Counted from the stretch's first letter, positions 8,807 to 18,311 are shown. The stretch: 64,000 nt of DNA from Pedobacter indicus (GCF_003449035.1 NZ_QRGB01000001.1:1488001-1552000), one strand, 5' to 3'. Numbers and translations: made by a program. Notes: generated by a model from the sequence alone, not told the origin.

Positions 8807-9973
8807 TTAGTTTTTTTGTTTGAATTCATGCACAAAATCCCAGTTGGGCGTTACGCCCAGTCCCGGTCGTTTAGGTACTTCCACAATCCCGTCTTTCACC
8901 TCAATTTCCTCTTTTACCAGCTCATACATCATCGGATTGCCGCCGAGCGAAAACTCAATAATTGTAGCCGCCGGTGATGCAAAGGCCACATGGAGGCCGG
9001 CCATAAAAGAAAACGCCGAACCCCAACAATGGGGAGCGAGCTCGAGTTGATGTACATTTGCCAGATGACCTACCCGCATGGCTTCGGAAATACCACCGAT
9101 AATAGCTGCATCTGGCTGAACCACGTCTAACGCTCTTACTTCCAGTAGATCACGTATATCAAAACTGGTATATTCACTTTCGCCTGCGGCAATCGGGATC
9201 GCTGTCGAAGTTCTCACTTCTGCGGTTCCGTGACGGTTATCAGGATTGATCGGTTCTTCGAACCAATAGAGATTGCAGTCTTCCACGCCGCGACAGAACT
9301 GTTTCGCTTCAGGCACGCTGAATGTTCCGTGAGCATCCGCCATTAGTTTTACATCCGGACCCAACGCTTCTCTTGCTGCCTGCACCCGTTTAACGCTGTT
9401 CGATACCGTCTCATCCATGACGCCCACCCGCATCTTTACTCCTCCAAAGCCCTTGGCTACATAGCCGTTAAGTTGACTGCCAATTTGCTCTGCGTCCGCC
9501 CAGCCTCCGCTAGCATAAGCTGGCATTTGATCGCGACAAGCACCACCCAATAAATCCAGTACGGGTGTGTTTAAGGCCTTGCCCTTTAAATCCCACAAAG
9601 CCGTATCCACGCCACTCATGGCCGAAACCGTCAAGCCCCGTCGACCCAATATCGGAAACTTCCGTCCTCGCGACAGCGCATAATGATCACGCGACCCGTT
9701 ATACATTTTTTCCCATAGTCGGTTGATATTCCTCGCATCTTCGCCGATTAAAATTGGTTTTAATTCCTTCTCTACGCAGTTGACGATGGAAGCGCAAGTT
9801 CCTGAAGACCCTACAGCCGCCTTCGCTTCCCCAAACCCCTGCAAACCATCGTCGGTTGTTATCACAACCAATGTCATGTCAAAGCTAGTTTGCAGACCAT
9901 AGTCAGAAATGTGTTGTTTCTCTTCCGGAATCGGACAGCGTAACCAAAAAGCCTCTACATCTTTTATTTTCAT
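8807..9973 (-). CDS. Mandelate racemase/muconate lactonizing enzyme family sugar-acid dehydratase
   Basis: An enolase-superfamily enzyme of 388 residues. The capping domain is followed by the barrel motifs: SAMSGVDTALWDLKGK, a KMRVG base motif, LMADAHGTF (metal-ligand Asp), WFEEPINPDN (metal-ligand Glu), AAGESEYTSFDIRDLL (third Glu ligand) and DVVQPDAAIIGGI, with PHCWGSAF late in the barrel. This pattern is typical of acid-sugar dehydratases (galactonate, rhamnonate and similar), which remove water to give 2-keto-3-deoxy acids in the cytosol. The neighbouring epimerase and hydroxyacid dehydrogenase fit that role. Substrate specificity is not readable from sequence. Confidence 0.88.
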   Translation of the reverse strand: MKIKDVEAFWLRCPIPEEKQHISDYGLQTSFDMTLVVITTDDGLQGFGEAKAAVGSSGTCASIVNCVEKELKPILIGEDARNINRLWEKMYNGSRDHYALSRGRKFPILGRRGLTVSAMSGVDTALWDLKGKALNTPVLDLLGGACRDQMPAYASGGWADAEQIGSQLNGYVAKGFGGVKMRVGVMDETVSNSVKRVQAAREALGPDVKLMADAHGTFSVPEAKQFCRGVEDCNLYWFEEPINPDNRHGTAEVRTSTAIPIAAGESEYTSFDIRDLLEVRALDVVQPDAAIIGGISEAMRVGHLANVHQLELAPHCWGSAFSFMAGLHVAFASPAATIIEFSLGGNPMMYELVKEEIEVKDGIVEVPKRPGLGVTPNWDFVHEFKQKN

Positions 9974-10024
9974 TTGTGTTGCTTAAATAATGCTGTTGTC
10001 GCTTAAAACAATACGGTTGTTGCC

Positions 10025-10909
10025 TTAAATGAATTTTGATAAAGTTTCGTAAGATCGCTTCGTTAGCATGGTATAAAACTCATCGGTAACAGACGAACTG
10101 CCATGATCTTCCAGAAATTTCTTCTGCTCGGGGGACAGGCCTTCAGGGTGCTCATCAATCGAATTCGGATACGGGTTGGCCGGTGTGCGGTCCAGCGGAG
10201 AGCAGAACTCAACTGAAAGTACGTCATCATAGCCAATCTCACTCAACACCCCCATGATTTTAGTCCAGTCTAGCGTTCCCATTCCCGGTGCCATCCGATT
10301 ATTGTCTGCCACATGGAAACCCACCAATTTGCCTTTCGCTCGTCGTATCGCGTCGAACATATTGTCTTCTTCAATATTCATATGAAAGGTATCCAGGCAG
10401 ACACCACAGTTTGGGCCAACCGCCTCAGCCAGCGCCAAGGCCTGATCGCCACGGTTTACAAAATACGTTTCAAAGCGGTTGATTGGCTCAATCCCGATGA
10501 GCAGTCCCGCTGCCTCTGCATGTTCGTAAACCTCTTTTAAAGATTCTATTGCCCACTGCCATTCCTCTTCCGGTCGCCCATCAGGAACCACTTTTCCCAC
10601 CGTTCCCGGAACAACAGACACCATATGGCCATCCAGTTCCTTTACCATCGTCACCACATCTTTTACATATTGCACGGATCGTGCACGTTGCGCTTCATCC
10701 TTCGCCAACAGATTACGTTCCTCCAACATCAGCGTAACTGATCCCCAGCAAGATAAACCGTTATCTTTTAATAATTTTCTAACTTCCTTTGTATCATAAA
10801 GCTCGGGTGTTCCCTGAATTTCTAATTTATGATAACCCAGAGAAGCTACCCTGCGGATGGTCGTTTCTATCGTTTCTGCTCGCATCCAGTTGTGTATTGA
10901 CAATTTCAT
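10025..10909 (-). CDS. Sugar phosphate isomerase/epimerase (xylose isomerase-like TIM barrel)
   Basis: A TIM-barrel protein resembling D-tagatose/D-psicose 3-epimerases. The four metal-site blocks are visible: GIEPINRFET (Glu), CLDTFHMNIEE (Asp), GFHVADNNR (His) and VLSVEF (Glu). The frame is open upstream to 11008, but the ATG at 10909 starts the first barrel strand (MKLSIHNWMRAETIE) and lies just after the ThuA gene; the longer version would overlap that gene and add an unrelated charged stretch. About 294 residues is normal. It is second in the five-gene catabolic set, so it may feed the dehydratase. Confidence 0.87.
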   Translation of the reverse strand: MKLSIHNWMRAETIETTIRRVASLGYHKLEIQGTPELYDTKEVRKLLKDNGLSCWGSVTLMLEERNLLAKDEAQRARSVQYVKDVVTMVKELDGHMVSVVPGTVGKVVPDGRPEEEWQWAIESLKEVYEHAEAAGLLIGIEPINRFETYFVNRGDQALALAEAVGPNCGVCLDTFHMNIEEDNMFDAIRRAKGKLVGFHVADNNRMAPGMGTLDWTKIMGVLSEIGYDDVLSVEFCSPLDRTPANPYPNSIDEHPEGLSPEQKKFLEDHGSSSVTDEFYTMLTKRSYETLSKFI

Positions 10910-10959
10910 AATTAATAATTGCGTTTCGGCTTGTATATTCTTTGTGATCTGATCAATTT

Positions 10960-11850
10960 CTAGTGAGCTACTCGGTAGGGTACGTTTATTTCGATCTTCC
11001 CTGCCCATTGATCGGGAACCGGTTGGTCTGTTGCCCAGTGGACTGCATTGATAATCAGATGCTGCATATTTTCATTGTCGAAATCTTCCGGGTGCCCCAA
11101 TGTAGTTGTAAACACTTTCCCGCCCGCAGCTGTTTGCCAGGTCCAGGCCACCGGATTGTCAACCGCGTCTTCAGCTTCTTTGTCAGTCGTTTTTCCCATT
11201 AACAGCGTCGTCGCATCCTTCAGCGGATAATCCGGCAACACATGGTACAGCCAGGAGCGTACGTGAAAATCAGGATCCAATCCCTTCAAAATCGGGTGTT
11301 CAGATTGCTCGGGTACCACATACACGTCCGTAGAAGAGGTGTTTCCGTAATGGCGATGGCCGCCCACACCCCAACCGCCCGGGGCGCCCAATGCAAATTC
11401 ACCAAAGGCATTCCATTTTTCCAGCGGATGTCCTTCCGGGTAATTAAAGGCATGCGTACTTGTCCGAAAGCCCATCACCGGTCGCCCGGATTTCAAATAA
11501 TCATCGATGTATTTGATCTGATCTTCTGGTAATCGGCGCCAACGCAGATAAAATACTGCTAGGTCAGCTTCCTCCAAGGCCTCCAGTCCGGGAATATTTT
11601 CTTCCGACGTATGATCCGGTTCTGATTTTAGGACAATCGTTCGAAAGCCATAATTCTTTTCCAATTCCGCGGCCATCAATGGCAGCGTCTCTTCACTGCT
11701 GTATTCATGATCGCCTACTACAAAAACTACCAGTGGTTTTTCTTCACTATTTTCTTCTTTTGCCACTGATTTCTGTCCACAAGAATAAAAAGATAACAGA
11801 GCAACCAGTGTCAGTACCAGGAAATTGAGAAAAGGCTTTCGATTTTGCAT
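10960..11850 (-). CDS. ThuA-like domain lipoprotein
   Basis: A 296-residue exported protein with a lipoprotein signal (hydrophobic stretch then LLSFYSCGQ). The mature part matches the ThuA (trehalose utilisation, class I glutamine amidotransferase-like) fold: VVFVVGDHEYSSEET, DLAVFYLRWRRLPEDQ, GRPVMGFRTSTHAF, and AWTWQTAAGGKVFTTTLGH near the end. ThuA homologues in Bacteroidota often sit beside PVC-type dehydrogenases and sugar epimerases, as here, and are linked to oxidation of carbohydrates. It is the first gene of the five-gene minus-strand set, 64 bases after the MFS gene. Confidence 0.85.
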   Translation of the reverse strand: MQNRKPFLNFLVLTLVALLSFYSCGQKSVAKEENSEEKPLVVFVVGDHEYSSEETLPLMAAELEKNYGFRTIVLKSEPDHTSEENIPGLEALEEADLAVFYLRWRRLPEDQIKYIDDYLKSGRPVMGFRTSTHAFNYPEGHPLEKWNAFGEFALGAPGGWGVGGHRHYGNTSSTDVYVVPEQSEHPILKGLDPDFHVRSWLYHVLPDYPLKDATTLLMGKTTDKEAEDAVDNPVAWTWQTAAGGKVFTTTLGHPEDFDNENMQHLIINAVHWATDQPVPDQWAGKIEINVPYRVAH

Positions 11851-11914
11851 GTTTTTATTTCGTTAGTTATTATTAGGTTCTACCCAAAACTACGGAAATA
11901 ATTAAAATCATGCA

Positions 11915-13189
11915 TCACTCTTCCTGAATAATATCTTCTTCAGTTATCAAAGGCTTTTCATTAGCATTGACGCCCAATCGTGTCATTTCCGGAGTCAGGA
12001 AAGCGATGATTCCGATCACGATAATCACCAGCCCTAAGATAAGAAACGTATTGTTGATTCCAATGTTATCGGCAAGAAAACCCGTTCCCATCAGTCCTAC
12101 GAGCGAGGGGAGGATAGACAAGCTGAAGAACATGGAGAATACCCTTCCCAGTGCAGCCGGGTCAATTTTACTTTGAATGATGGCTGTAAAACAGGCATTG
12201 TATACCGATGCGGCGATTCCCGAAAGTGCAGTCAGCACCACGAAAATCCAGAAAGCCCATGAAGGCAACAGTCCTGAAGCAGAAAAAGCCAAGCCCAAGA
12301 TAATGTAGGTCCAGTTAATCATTGTCACATTATTGCTTTTCAGGTTCAGTGCCCCCAGCACTGCTCCGCCGAGCAACATTCCTACACCCCAAATGGCTTC
12401 CACGATGCTCATCTGAAAGGCATTGCCTTCAAAATGATTTAGCGTCAGGAGAGGGAATAGCACAGCCACCGGCATGATGCAGAAAGTCACCAAAATCGAA
12501 AAGAGAAAGAGCAGTGCCAGTCCCCGATGTGACGTAACTGTCTGCACGCCGGCTTTGATTTCTCTAATTACCTGCTTTAATCCTTTATCGCTTTGTTCTG
12601 ATTTCTCCGGATTGGGGATTTTTACAAATAACAGTGAAACAATGGCAAACAAAGCACCTGCAATATCGATCAGCATCACATAGCCGATATCCATCAAACC
12701 GATAGCCAAAGCACCCAGCGCCGGTCCGGCGATATTGGAAGCCGACTGGATGACCTGGTTGATCCCAGCCACGCGCAGCAGTTCGGATTTCGGAGCCAGC
12801 ATCGGTATAGACGCTTGCATAGCTGGCATATGAAAGGCCGATCCAACGGAACGAAGAGCCAATAGAATATAGATATACCAGAACTCAACCGTGCCATAAT
12901 GAAAGAGTGCAGCAATCATCAATGTGCAAATTGCTATAAATGCATCGGCGAAAATCATGGTTTTTTTCCGGTCCCAGCGGTCGATGTATACACCGGCAAA
13001 TAAACCGATAATGGATTGCGGCAGTAAGCCAGCAATAGCAGCATAGGCCAATACTTCGGCAGAACCGGTTTCAATGCTTAACCAGATGATGATAGCAAAG
13101 TTAACCAGTGAACTGCTCATGAGCGACATAAACTGTCCAGCCCAGATAATGCCAAAGGTTTTTTTCCAATTTTGTTCTTTAACGGACAT
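11915..13189 (-). CDS. MFS transporter, DHA3/EntS-like exporter
   Basis: A major facilitator with about twelve membrane segments and 424 residues. The family signature between segments 2 and 3 is present as GVYIDRWDRKKTMI, and the N terminus (WKKTFGIIWAGQFMSLMSSSLVNFAI) matches the macrolide-efflux/enterobactin-exporter branch. It is likely an inner-membrane proton-driven exporter; the substrate is unknown. A consensus Bacteroidota promoter lies about 235 bases upstream on this strand, leaving an unusually long leader with three hairpins (described separately), so expression is probably controlled in the leader. The ThuA gene follows after 64 bases and may be co-transcribed. Confidence 0.85.
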   Translation of the reverse strand: MSVKEQNWKKTFGIIWAGQFMSLMSSSLVNFAIIIWLSIETGSAEVLAYAAIAGLLPQSIIGLFAGVYIDRWDRKKTMIFADAFIAICTLMIAALFHYGTVEFWYIYILLALRSVGSAFHMPAMQASIPMLAPKSELLRVAGINQVIQSASNIAGPALGALAIGLMDIGYVMLIDIAGALFAIVSLLFVKIPNPEKSEQSDKGLKQVIREIKAGVQTVTSHRGLALLFLFSILVTFCIMPVAVLFPLLTLNHFEGNAFQMSIVEAIWGVGMLLGGAVLGALNLKSNNVTMINWTYIILGLAFSASGLLPSWAFWIFVVLTALSGIAASVYNACFTAIIQSKIDPAALGRVFSMFFSLSILPSLVGLMGTGFLADNIGINNTFLILGLVIIVIGIIAFLTPEMTRLGVNANEKPLITEEDIIQEE

Positions 13190-13423
13190 AAAAAGTTTGG
13201 GATAGTTTAGAATTTAAAGAGTAGTCTTCTAATGAGCTCTGAAAATCCTAATAAATTAAAATAATTACTTAACGTATAAAAATGGGATTTAGCCACAGCT
13301 GGCTAAAAATAGAGATTACAGAAATATTCTGTAATTTAGGCACGATCCCGGTACTGCCGGGCTGAACTTTGGATGATTGCTATATCTATCATGATTCCTA
13401 TGGAGTTTTATAGGGTTCGCTTG
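13190..13423 (-). promoter_or_regulatory. Long hairpin-rich leader of the MFS exporter mRNA
   Basis: No gene fits here. Three inverted repeats follow one another: CCCGG/CCGGG at 13347-13361, ATTACAGAA/TTCTGTAAT (9-base arms, 3-base spacer) at 13315-13335, and TTTAGCCA/TGGCTAAA (8-base arms, 4-base spacer) at 13288-13307. All lie between the predicted promoter and the start codon at 13189, so they would be transcribed. They could form a structured leader RNA, or some could be protein operators. I do not recognise a known riboswitch class. Confidence 0.45.
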
Positions 13424-13454
13424 CAAAGGTAGAAAAATTACAATTTTTTTCAAA
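13424..13454 (-). promoter_or_regulatory. Bacteroidota promoter for the MFS exporter
   Basis: Read on the minus strand, TTTG at 13454-13451 is followed after 19 bases by TACCTTTG at 13431-13424. This fits the TTTG-N19-TAnnTTTG consensus of the Bacteroidota housekeeping sigma factor exactly. Transcription would start near 13416. Confidence 0.6.
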
Positions 13455-13577
13455 AGAACTATAAAACTTATCACAAAAAGATTTCCGATCTTCGCGGAAA
13501 AGGTTTTCCGATCGTCAAACGGCGTCTATATGATACAGAGTTTATGAAAGGCGATCAAGTTTAAATTGTTATCATCG

Positions 13578-14045
13578 ATGGAAAAAGAATACACATTAAT
13601 GGAATCTGACACTAGCCAATGGCATGCTATTGTACATGCCAAATGCCCTCGCTGTCGCAAAGGAAAAATGTTTGCTCCCGGCTTTTTTAAGCAGAAGATG
13701 CACAAGCGTTGTCCTTACTGTGATTTATATTTTGAGCGTCATCCTGGCTATTTTTATGTTTCCATGTTTGTTAGCTATGCGTTGAACGTGGCAGAGTTTG
13801 TTACTGTGGGTATTGCAACCTATGTGCTTTCGGGGGGCTCTGAAAACATGTGGTTGTACATCGGACTTATTTTATTAGCTACCGTCTTGCTCGCCGGTTT
13901 CAACTTCAAGTATTCCCGTGTTCTTCAGATGCACTACCTAGATCCCGGTCTTCGCTATGAGCCGGTGATAGCGGAAGAGGCACATCGCATGTTAGTAGAA
14001 AAAGAACAAAAACAAGAATATAACAAAGAAGTAGCTGGCACCTAG
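13578..14045 (+). CDS. DUF983 domain membrane protein
   Basis: A small membrane protein of about 155 residues with the DUF983 pattern: a four-cysteine zinc-ribbon-like cluster (AKCPRCRKGKMF ... HKRCPYCDLYFE) followed by HPGYFYVSMFVSYALN and two hydrophobic segments. The function of the family is unknown; some members lie near cytochrome oxidase genes but none are here. A TTG at 13566 is in frame; the ATG at 13578 is preferred. Its stop overlaps the stop of the DUF6266 gene by four bases in a tail-to-tail arrangement. Confidence 0.85.
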   Translation: MEKEYTLMESDTSQWHAIVHAKCPRCRKGKMFAPGFFKQKMHKRCPYCDLYFERHPGYFYVSMFVSYALNVAEFVTVGIATYVLSGGSENMWLYIGLILLATVLLAGFNFKYSRVLQMHYLDPGLRYEPVIAEEAHRMLVEKEQKQEYNKEVAGT

Positions 14046-14710
14046 TCCGCTACTTCTTTGTTTTCAGTAATTACCCCCATATATAGACTGTGTGACTGCC
14101 TTTCGCGGTCGGCCGATAAAAATGCGATCCATACATGGTATTCATGGTCAGGAGAATAATCGATCTCGACCCGCTGCTTTCCGGCCTTTCTGAACGCATC
14201 ATGCAACACTCCATACGCAGATCCATCCGTCAAATTATATACCAGCACCATCGCCTGATCGTGAAGGTCAAAGTCGTTCGTAGAAAGGTTTTTTGGTATC
14301 GTCCAACTAAGGGTCACCTCAGCTACATTTTCTTCCGTTTTTATCCATTCCATCTGGATGTTTTCTGGCAGGGGCAGGTCGCCATAGCTAATCTGCATGT
14401 TTGAGGGGTCGATCTTCGAATTCATCCCATCTTTGGTCAAGGCATATTTATACATAAATGACTTTGCCGCATTGACCCCATAATTCGTTTGCGAATAGTT
14501 TTTGAACCCCAGTTTTAGAAAATCCCGAATGGGTTGGAGCCAACCCTGCGTGAATGCGAAAATATGCCGGTTTTCAAGCTCTTTTTCGGTCGGCGGTTTC
14601 TTCCTGACCGGTTTTGTCTTGATATAGGGGATGCCCCGCCAACTACTACCAACTATGGGTCCGATTTTTCCTTTTAAAGGACCCAGGATGCCATCTTTAT
14701 TTTCAGCCAT
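14042..14710 (-). CDS. DUF6266 family protein
   Basis: A 222-residue protein with the N terminus characteristic of DUF6266 proteins of Bacteroidota: NKDGILGPLKGKIGPIVGSSW, then a KPVRKKPPTEKE segment and YSQTNYGVNAAKSFMYKYAL. The C-terminal half looks like a fibronectin-type beta sandwich (LSWTIPKNLS, AMVLVYN). No signal peptide. Function unknown; these genes are often phage-tail-like or lipoprotein-associated singletons. A strong ribosome site AAAGGAGG lies just before the ATG, unusual in this phylum and supporting the start. Confidence 0.8.
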   Translation of the reverse strand: MAENKDGILGPLKGKIGPIVGSSWRGIPYIKTKPVRKKPPTEKELENRHIFAFTQGWLQPIRDFLKLGFKNYSQTNYGVNAAKSFMYKYALTKDGMNSKIDPSNMQISYGDLPLPENIQMEWIKTEENVAEVTLSWTIPKNLSTNDFDLHDQAMVLVYNLTDGSAYGVLHDAFRKAGKQRVEIDYSPDHEYHVWIAFLSADRERQSHSLYMGVITENKEVAD

Positions 14711-14793
14711 ACTACCTCCTTTTAATGAATAATATCAAACATACTAAATAAAAGCATATTTCGAGTAGACTTAGTCGGCTAGAATAGACATTT

Positions 14794-14880
14794 GACAGTG
14801 GTATTACAGTGATCAAACAGTCCTTTTACCACGGTTAGAGGACTGTCAGGGGACTGTTAGAGGACTGTTTGACCACTGTT
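14794..14880. repeat. Phased GGACTGT repeats within nested inverted repeats
   Basis: GGACTGT occurs at 14840, 14851 and 14862, exactly 11 bases apart, so the copies face the same side of the helix. The last copy, GGACTGTTTGA (14862-14872), is the exact inverse of TCAAACAGTCC at 14813-14823. Outside these lie GACAGTGGT (14794) and CCACTGTT (14873), also inverted. This looks like a binding array for a regulator of the following SusC/SusD genes. The remaining bases of the 14711-15164 gap hold no gene that I can see. Confidence 0.55.
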
Positions 14881-15097
14881 CTTCTCGGATAAGTTAATAA
14901 TATTTCTCGGAGAAGATTTGGGTCGTGTGCAGTTTCTAATGTTGAGAGATTGGTATCTGAAAATAGTTGAAAAAATAAACCATTTATTGATCGGGTACGT
15001 AATAAATGACTCCGTACCACGTTAGTCCTATATTAAAAACACGTTAATAGACGGTTATATAACATTGTTGTTATTTACAATAATTTAACATTAAAAC

Positions 15098-15129
15098 TAT
15101 GTTAACTTAGCCGTTGAAACCTAGATTTG
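15098..15129 (+). promoter_or_regulatory. Predicted susC promoter
   Basis: TAGATTTG at 15122-15129 matches the Bacteroidota -7 element, with TATG (one mismatch to TTTG) 20 bases upstream at 15098. Transcription would start about 30 bases before the ATG. An inverted repeat AACAT/ATGTT flanks the -33 region (15087-15103) and could be an operator. Confidence 0.45.
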
Positions 15130-15164
15130 CCACCAGTTTAAAAAGCTAAAACACATTTATCAAA

Positions 15165-18100
15165 ATGAAGAAAAACTTACCTTTTATGCGACGTTCAAAG
15201 CAAGCTGCCACGGTTCTCTGTGGTGTTGCCTTGTCTTGGTCGCAGATGGCGAGCGCCAGCCCTTGGACCAAGGCTCGCTCAATGGAATATGTTCACGAGT
15301 TGTCTGTCAATCAACAGGCTGGAACGTTGATGGGTACGGTAACGGACACTCAAGGCTTGCCTTTAATTGGAGCAAGTGTCAAGGTCGTTGGTTCTAACCA
15401 GACGGTAGCCACCGACAATGATGGTCGGTATAGGCTTCAATTAGCGCCAGGAACTTACTCCATTGAAGTCAGCTATATTTCTTTCCAGACCAAGCAGGAG
15501 TCGGGCGTCGTTATTAAAGAGGGCGGGTCGACTACTACTGATTTTGTTCTTGAAGATGGGATTGGCGAGCTGAATGAAGTCGTTGTTGTGGGTTACGGAC
15601 AGAACGTTCGTAGAAACCTGACTACGGCAGTTTCCAGTGTGAAACCAGCAGACATCCCTGATCGGAATGTTGCCAGTGCCAATCAGTTATTGCAAGGGCA
15701 GGTTGCGGGTGTGAACCTGACTACATCCAACGGTACACCGGGTGGTAACTCCCGCGTAAGTATTCGTGGTGTCAGCTCGATCAATGGAGATAACGAGCCT
15801 CTTTACGTAATTGACGGTATCCCTTTGTCAAAAGCAACAGCCAGTTACAACTTCTCTGGTGAATATCGCCAGGATCCCTTGTCAATGATCAATCCTTCGG
15901 ATATTGAGACGATTGATGTATTGAAAGATGCGGCTGCTACGGCGATTTACGGTTCGCGCGGTACCAATGGGGTAATTATGATTACCACCAAACAAGGTAA
16001 GAAAGGTACTCCGAAAGTATCTTTCAACCAGCAGACGGGAATCAGCGTGATGCCGAAGACTCTCGACTTGCTAAACCCTTCGGAATACATTGAGATGCAG
16101 ACTGAAGCAACCAATAATTTCAACAGCGATATGGGTTACACACCGGGATCAACCGGATATATCAATATCGATAAGGTATTGGGCGTTGTACCGGAAGACC
16201 CTTACAATGTGAATTGGCAGGATATGATCATCCGCGATCAGGCTACCACGACCCAAACGGATATTGCCGTTAGTGGGGGTAACGATCATGTAACTTACTA
16301 TACTTCCGGTGGCTATCAATACCAGGAAGGGATGATCAAGCAAAGTTCCCTTCGCCGTTATTCAGTAAGAAATAACTTGGATTACAAACCAAACGAAGTG
16401 TTCAACTTTGGTATTAACTTAAACGGTAACTATACCAAGAGTACTTCAATTCCGAATGGTGATCAGGGGACAGCTCTTTTCCAACGTTCGCTGGAGCAGA
16501 GACCTTATGACCGTCCGCTTTTAGCTGATGGATCATACGCCGTAGGGGGTAAGGACATTTTGAGACACAATGCCTTGATCATTCTTGAGCAGGACCATAC
16601 GGAAGATAAAAATTTCCAGGGTTTGGTGAATGTCTATGCGAATGTTCATTTCCTGAAATATTTAACGTTCCGCACCAGCTACAATACCGAGCTGCGCTTA
16701 GGGAACGGACATAGAAGACAAGGTTTTGAACACCCTTATAATCCAAAGGGTTATGTAAATGACATCCGTAACTATCGTTACTCAGGAACCTTTGATAATA
16801 CCCTGACCTTCAAAAATACATGGAATGACCTGGATGTTGAAGTAATGGCGGGGCATTCTTACTATGAAGATACCTACAATTTTAATCAGGCAACCGGTAC
16901 AGAATTCCCTTCTGACGATTTCAAGCATATTACTTCTGCAACCATTCAGGTGGGTGATGAAGATGCTTCGATGTATTCAATGGAATCGTACATCGGTCGT
17001 TTAAGCCTGGGTTATAAAAATCGCTATCTGGTAAGTGCTACTGCTCGCTATGACGGTTCATCGAAGTTTGCAAAAGACAATCGTTATTCAACCTTCCCGG
17101 CGGTATCTTTAGGCTGGGTATTCTCGGAAGAAGATTTTATCAACTATCCTGAATGGTTAAACTTTGGTAAGTTGAGATTAAGCTGGGGTAAAACCGGTAA
17201 CCAGGATGGAATCGGAAATTACGCATATATGCCTTTAGCAGCCGGTGGTTATAACTACAATGCACTAACAGGTTTGAGCGTAACCAATATTGGTAATGAG
17301 AATTTAATGTGGGAGACATCTGAGCAAAAGAACATCGGTATCGATCTGTCATTCTTAGGCGGTAGGTTATCCTTCACATATGATTACTTCGATAAAGTAT
17401 CTGATAACCTCCTTTATAATGTTCCTGTATTGGCGACAAGCGGTTTCACAACCCGCACATCCAATATCGGATCGATGCAGAACAGAGGGCATGAGTTCTC
17501 GATAAACAGCACGAATATCAGCCGTGATAACTTCAGCTGGAATACAAATTTCAATGTTTCAATTATTCGCAACAAAGTGACTAGCCTGATTGGTGATGAT
17601 CCGATCACGGTAGGCAGCTGGAATGCGATTATCGTGGGGCAACCTTTGGGAGTGATGTACGGATATGTGCATCAAGGAATTTACCAAACATTGGATGAAA
17701 TTCCGCAGTCGTTACAAGACCAAGGTGTGCGTCCGGGTGATGTTAACTTCGCTGATTTAGACAATAACGGAATCATCAACTCTGAAGATAGAAAAGTAAT
17801 CGGGAGTGCATTGCCGAAATTCAGCGGAGGTTTAACCAACACCTTTAATATCGGTAATTTTGATATCGCTTTATTCACCACTTTCTCAGTAGGAAATGAT
17901 ATTGCTTCAGCTTGGAGGAATGGTTTGGATCATATGGGGGCGCGTGATTACAATGCATTGGCGGACACCTATTACAACCGTTGGACCGGTCCGGGTACAA
18001 GCAATACCGTTCCTCGTGTAACCAAAAGCGGATACAACCTGAAGAACAGCAGCTATTATGTTGAAGATGCTTCTTACTTCCGTGTGAAAAGTTTAACCTT

Positions 18101-18311
18101 AGGCTACCGCTTACCTAACACGTGGACACAGCAAATTGGGTTGAACAATGTACGTGTATTTGCAACCGGTGTAAACTTACTAACCTTTACAGACTATACA
18201 GGTTACGATCCGGAAGCTTCCATGAATACAGATGCAAGAAGCTATGGGGTTGACAACCTGGTAACTCCACAGCCAAGAAGCTTTATGGTTGGATTGAATG
18301 TTAACTTTTAA
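15165..18311 (+). CDS. SusC/RagA family TonB-linked outer membrane receptor
   Basis: A 1048-residue TonB-dependent outer membrane protein. After an unusual, basic signal region comes a carboxypeptidase-regulatory-like domain (LMGTVTDTQGLPLIGASVKVVG), then the plug with the SusC signature LNEVVVVGYG and ...RGVSSINGDNEPLYVIDGIP, ATAIYGSRGTNGVIMITTK, and a 22-strand barrel ending in PRSFMVGLNVNF with terminal aromatic residue. It imports glycan or peptide ligands with SusD. SusD starts 11 bases after its stop. No sigma/anti-sigma pair or hybrid two-component sensor is adjacent, so control is probably by the upstream repeat array. Confidence 0.95.
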   Translation: MKKNLPFMRRSKQAATVLCGVALSWSQMASASPWTKARSMEYVHELSVNQQAGTLMGTVTDTQGLPLIGASVKVVGSNQTVATDNDGRYRLQLAPGTYSIEVSYISFQTKQESGVVIKEGGSTTTDFVLEDGIGELNEVVVVGYGQNVRRNLTTAVSSVKPADIPDRNVASANQLLQGQVAGVNLTTSNGTPGGNSRVSIRGVSSINGDNEPLYVIDGIPLSKATASYNFSGEYRQDPLSMINPSDIETIDVLKDAAATAIYGSRGTNGVIMITTKQGKKGTPKVSFNQQTGISVMPKTLDLLNPSEYIEMQTEATNNFNSDMGYTPGSTGYINIDKVLGVVPEDPYNVNWQDMIIRDQATTTQTDIAVSGGNDHVTYYTSGGYQYQEGMIKQSSLRRYSVRNNLDYKPNEVFNFGINLNGNYTKSTSIPNGDQGTALFQRSLEQRPYDRPLLADGSYAVGGKDILRHNALIILEQDHTEDKNFQGLVNVYANVHFLKYLTFRTSYNTELRLGNGHRRQGFEHPYNPKGYVNDIRNYRYSGTFDNTLTFKNTWNDLDVEVMAGHSYYEDTYNFNQATGTEFPSDDFKHITSATIQVGDEDASMYSMESYIGRLSLGYKNRYLVSATARYDGSSKFAKDNRYSTFPAVSLGWVFSEEDFINYPEWLNFGKLRLSWGKTGNQDGIGNYAYMPLAAGGYNYNALTGLSVTNIGNENLMWETSEQKNIGIDLSFLGGRLSFTYDYFDKVSDNLLYNVPVLATSGFTTRTSNIGSMQNRGHEFSINSTNISRDNFSWNTNFNVSIIRNKVTSLIGDDPITVGSWNAIIVGQPLGVMYGYVHQGIYQTLDEIPQSLQDQGVRPGDVNFADLDNNGIINSEDRKVIGSALPKFSGGLTNTFNIGNFDIALFTTFSVGNDIASAWRNGLDHMGARDYNALADTYYNRWTGPGTSNTVPRVTKSGYNLKNSSYYVEDASYFRVKSLTLGYRLPNTWTQQIGLNNVRVFATGVNLLTFTDYTGYDPEASMNTDARSYGVDNLVTPQPRSFMVGLNVNF

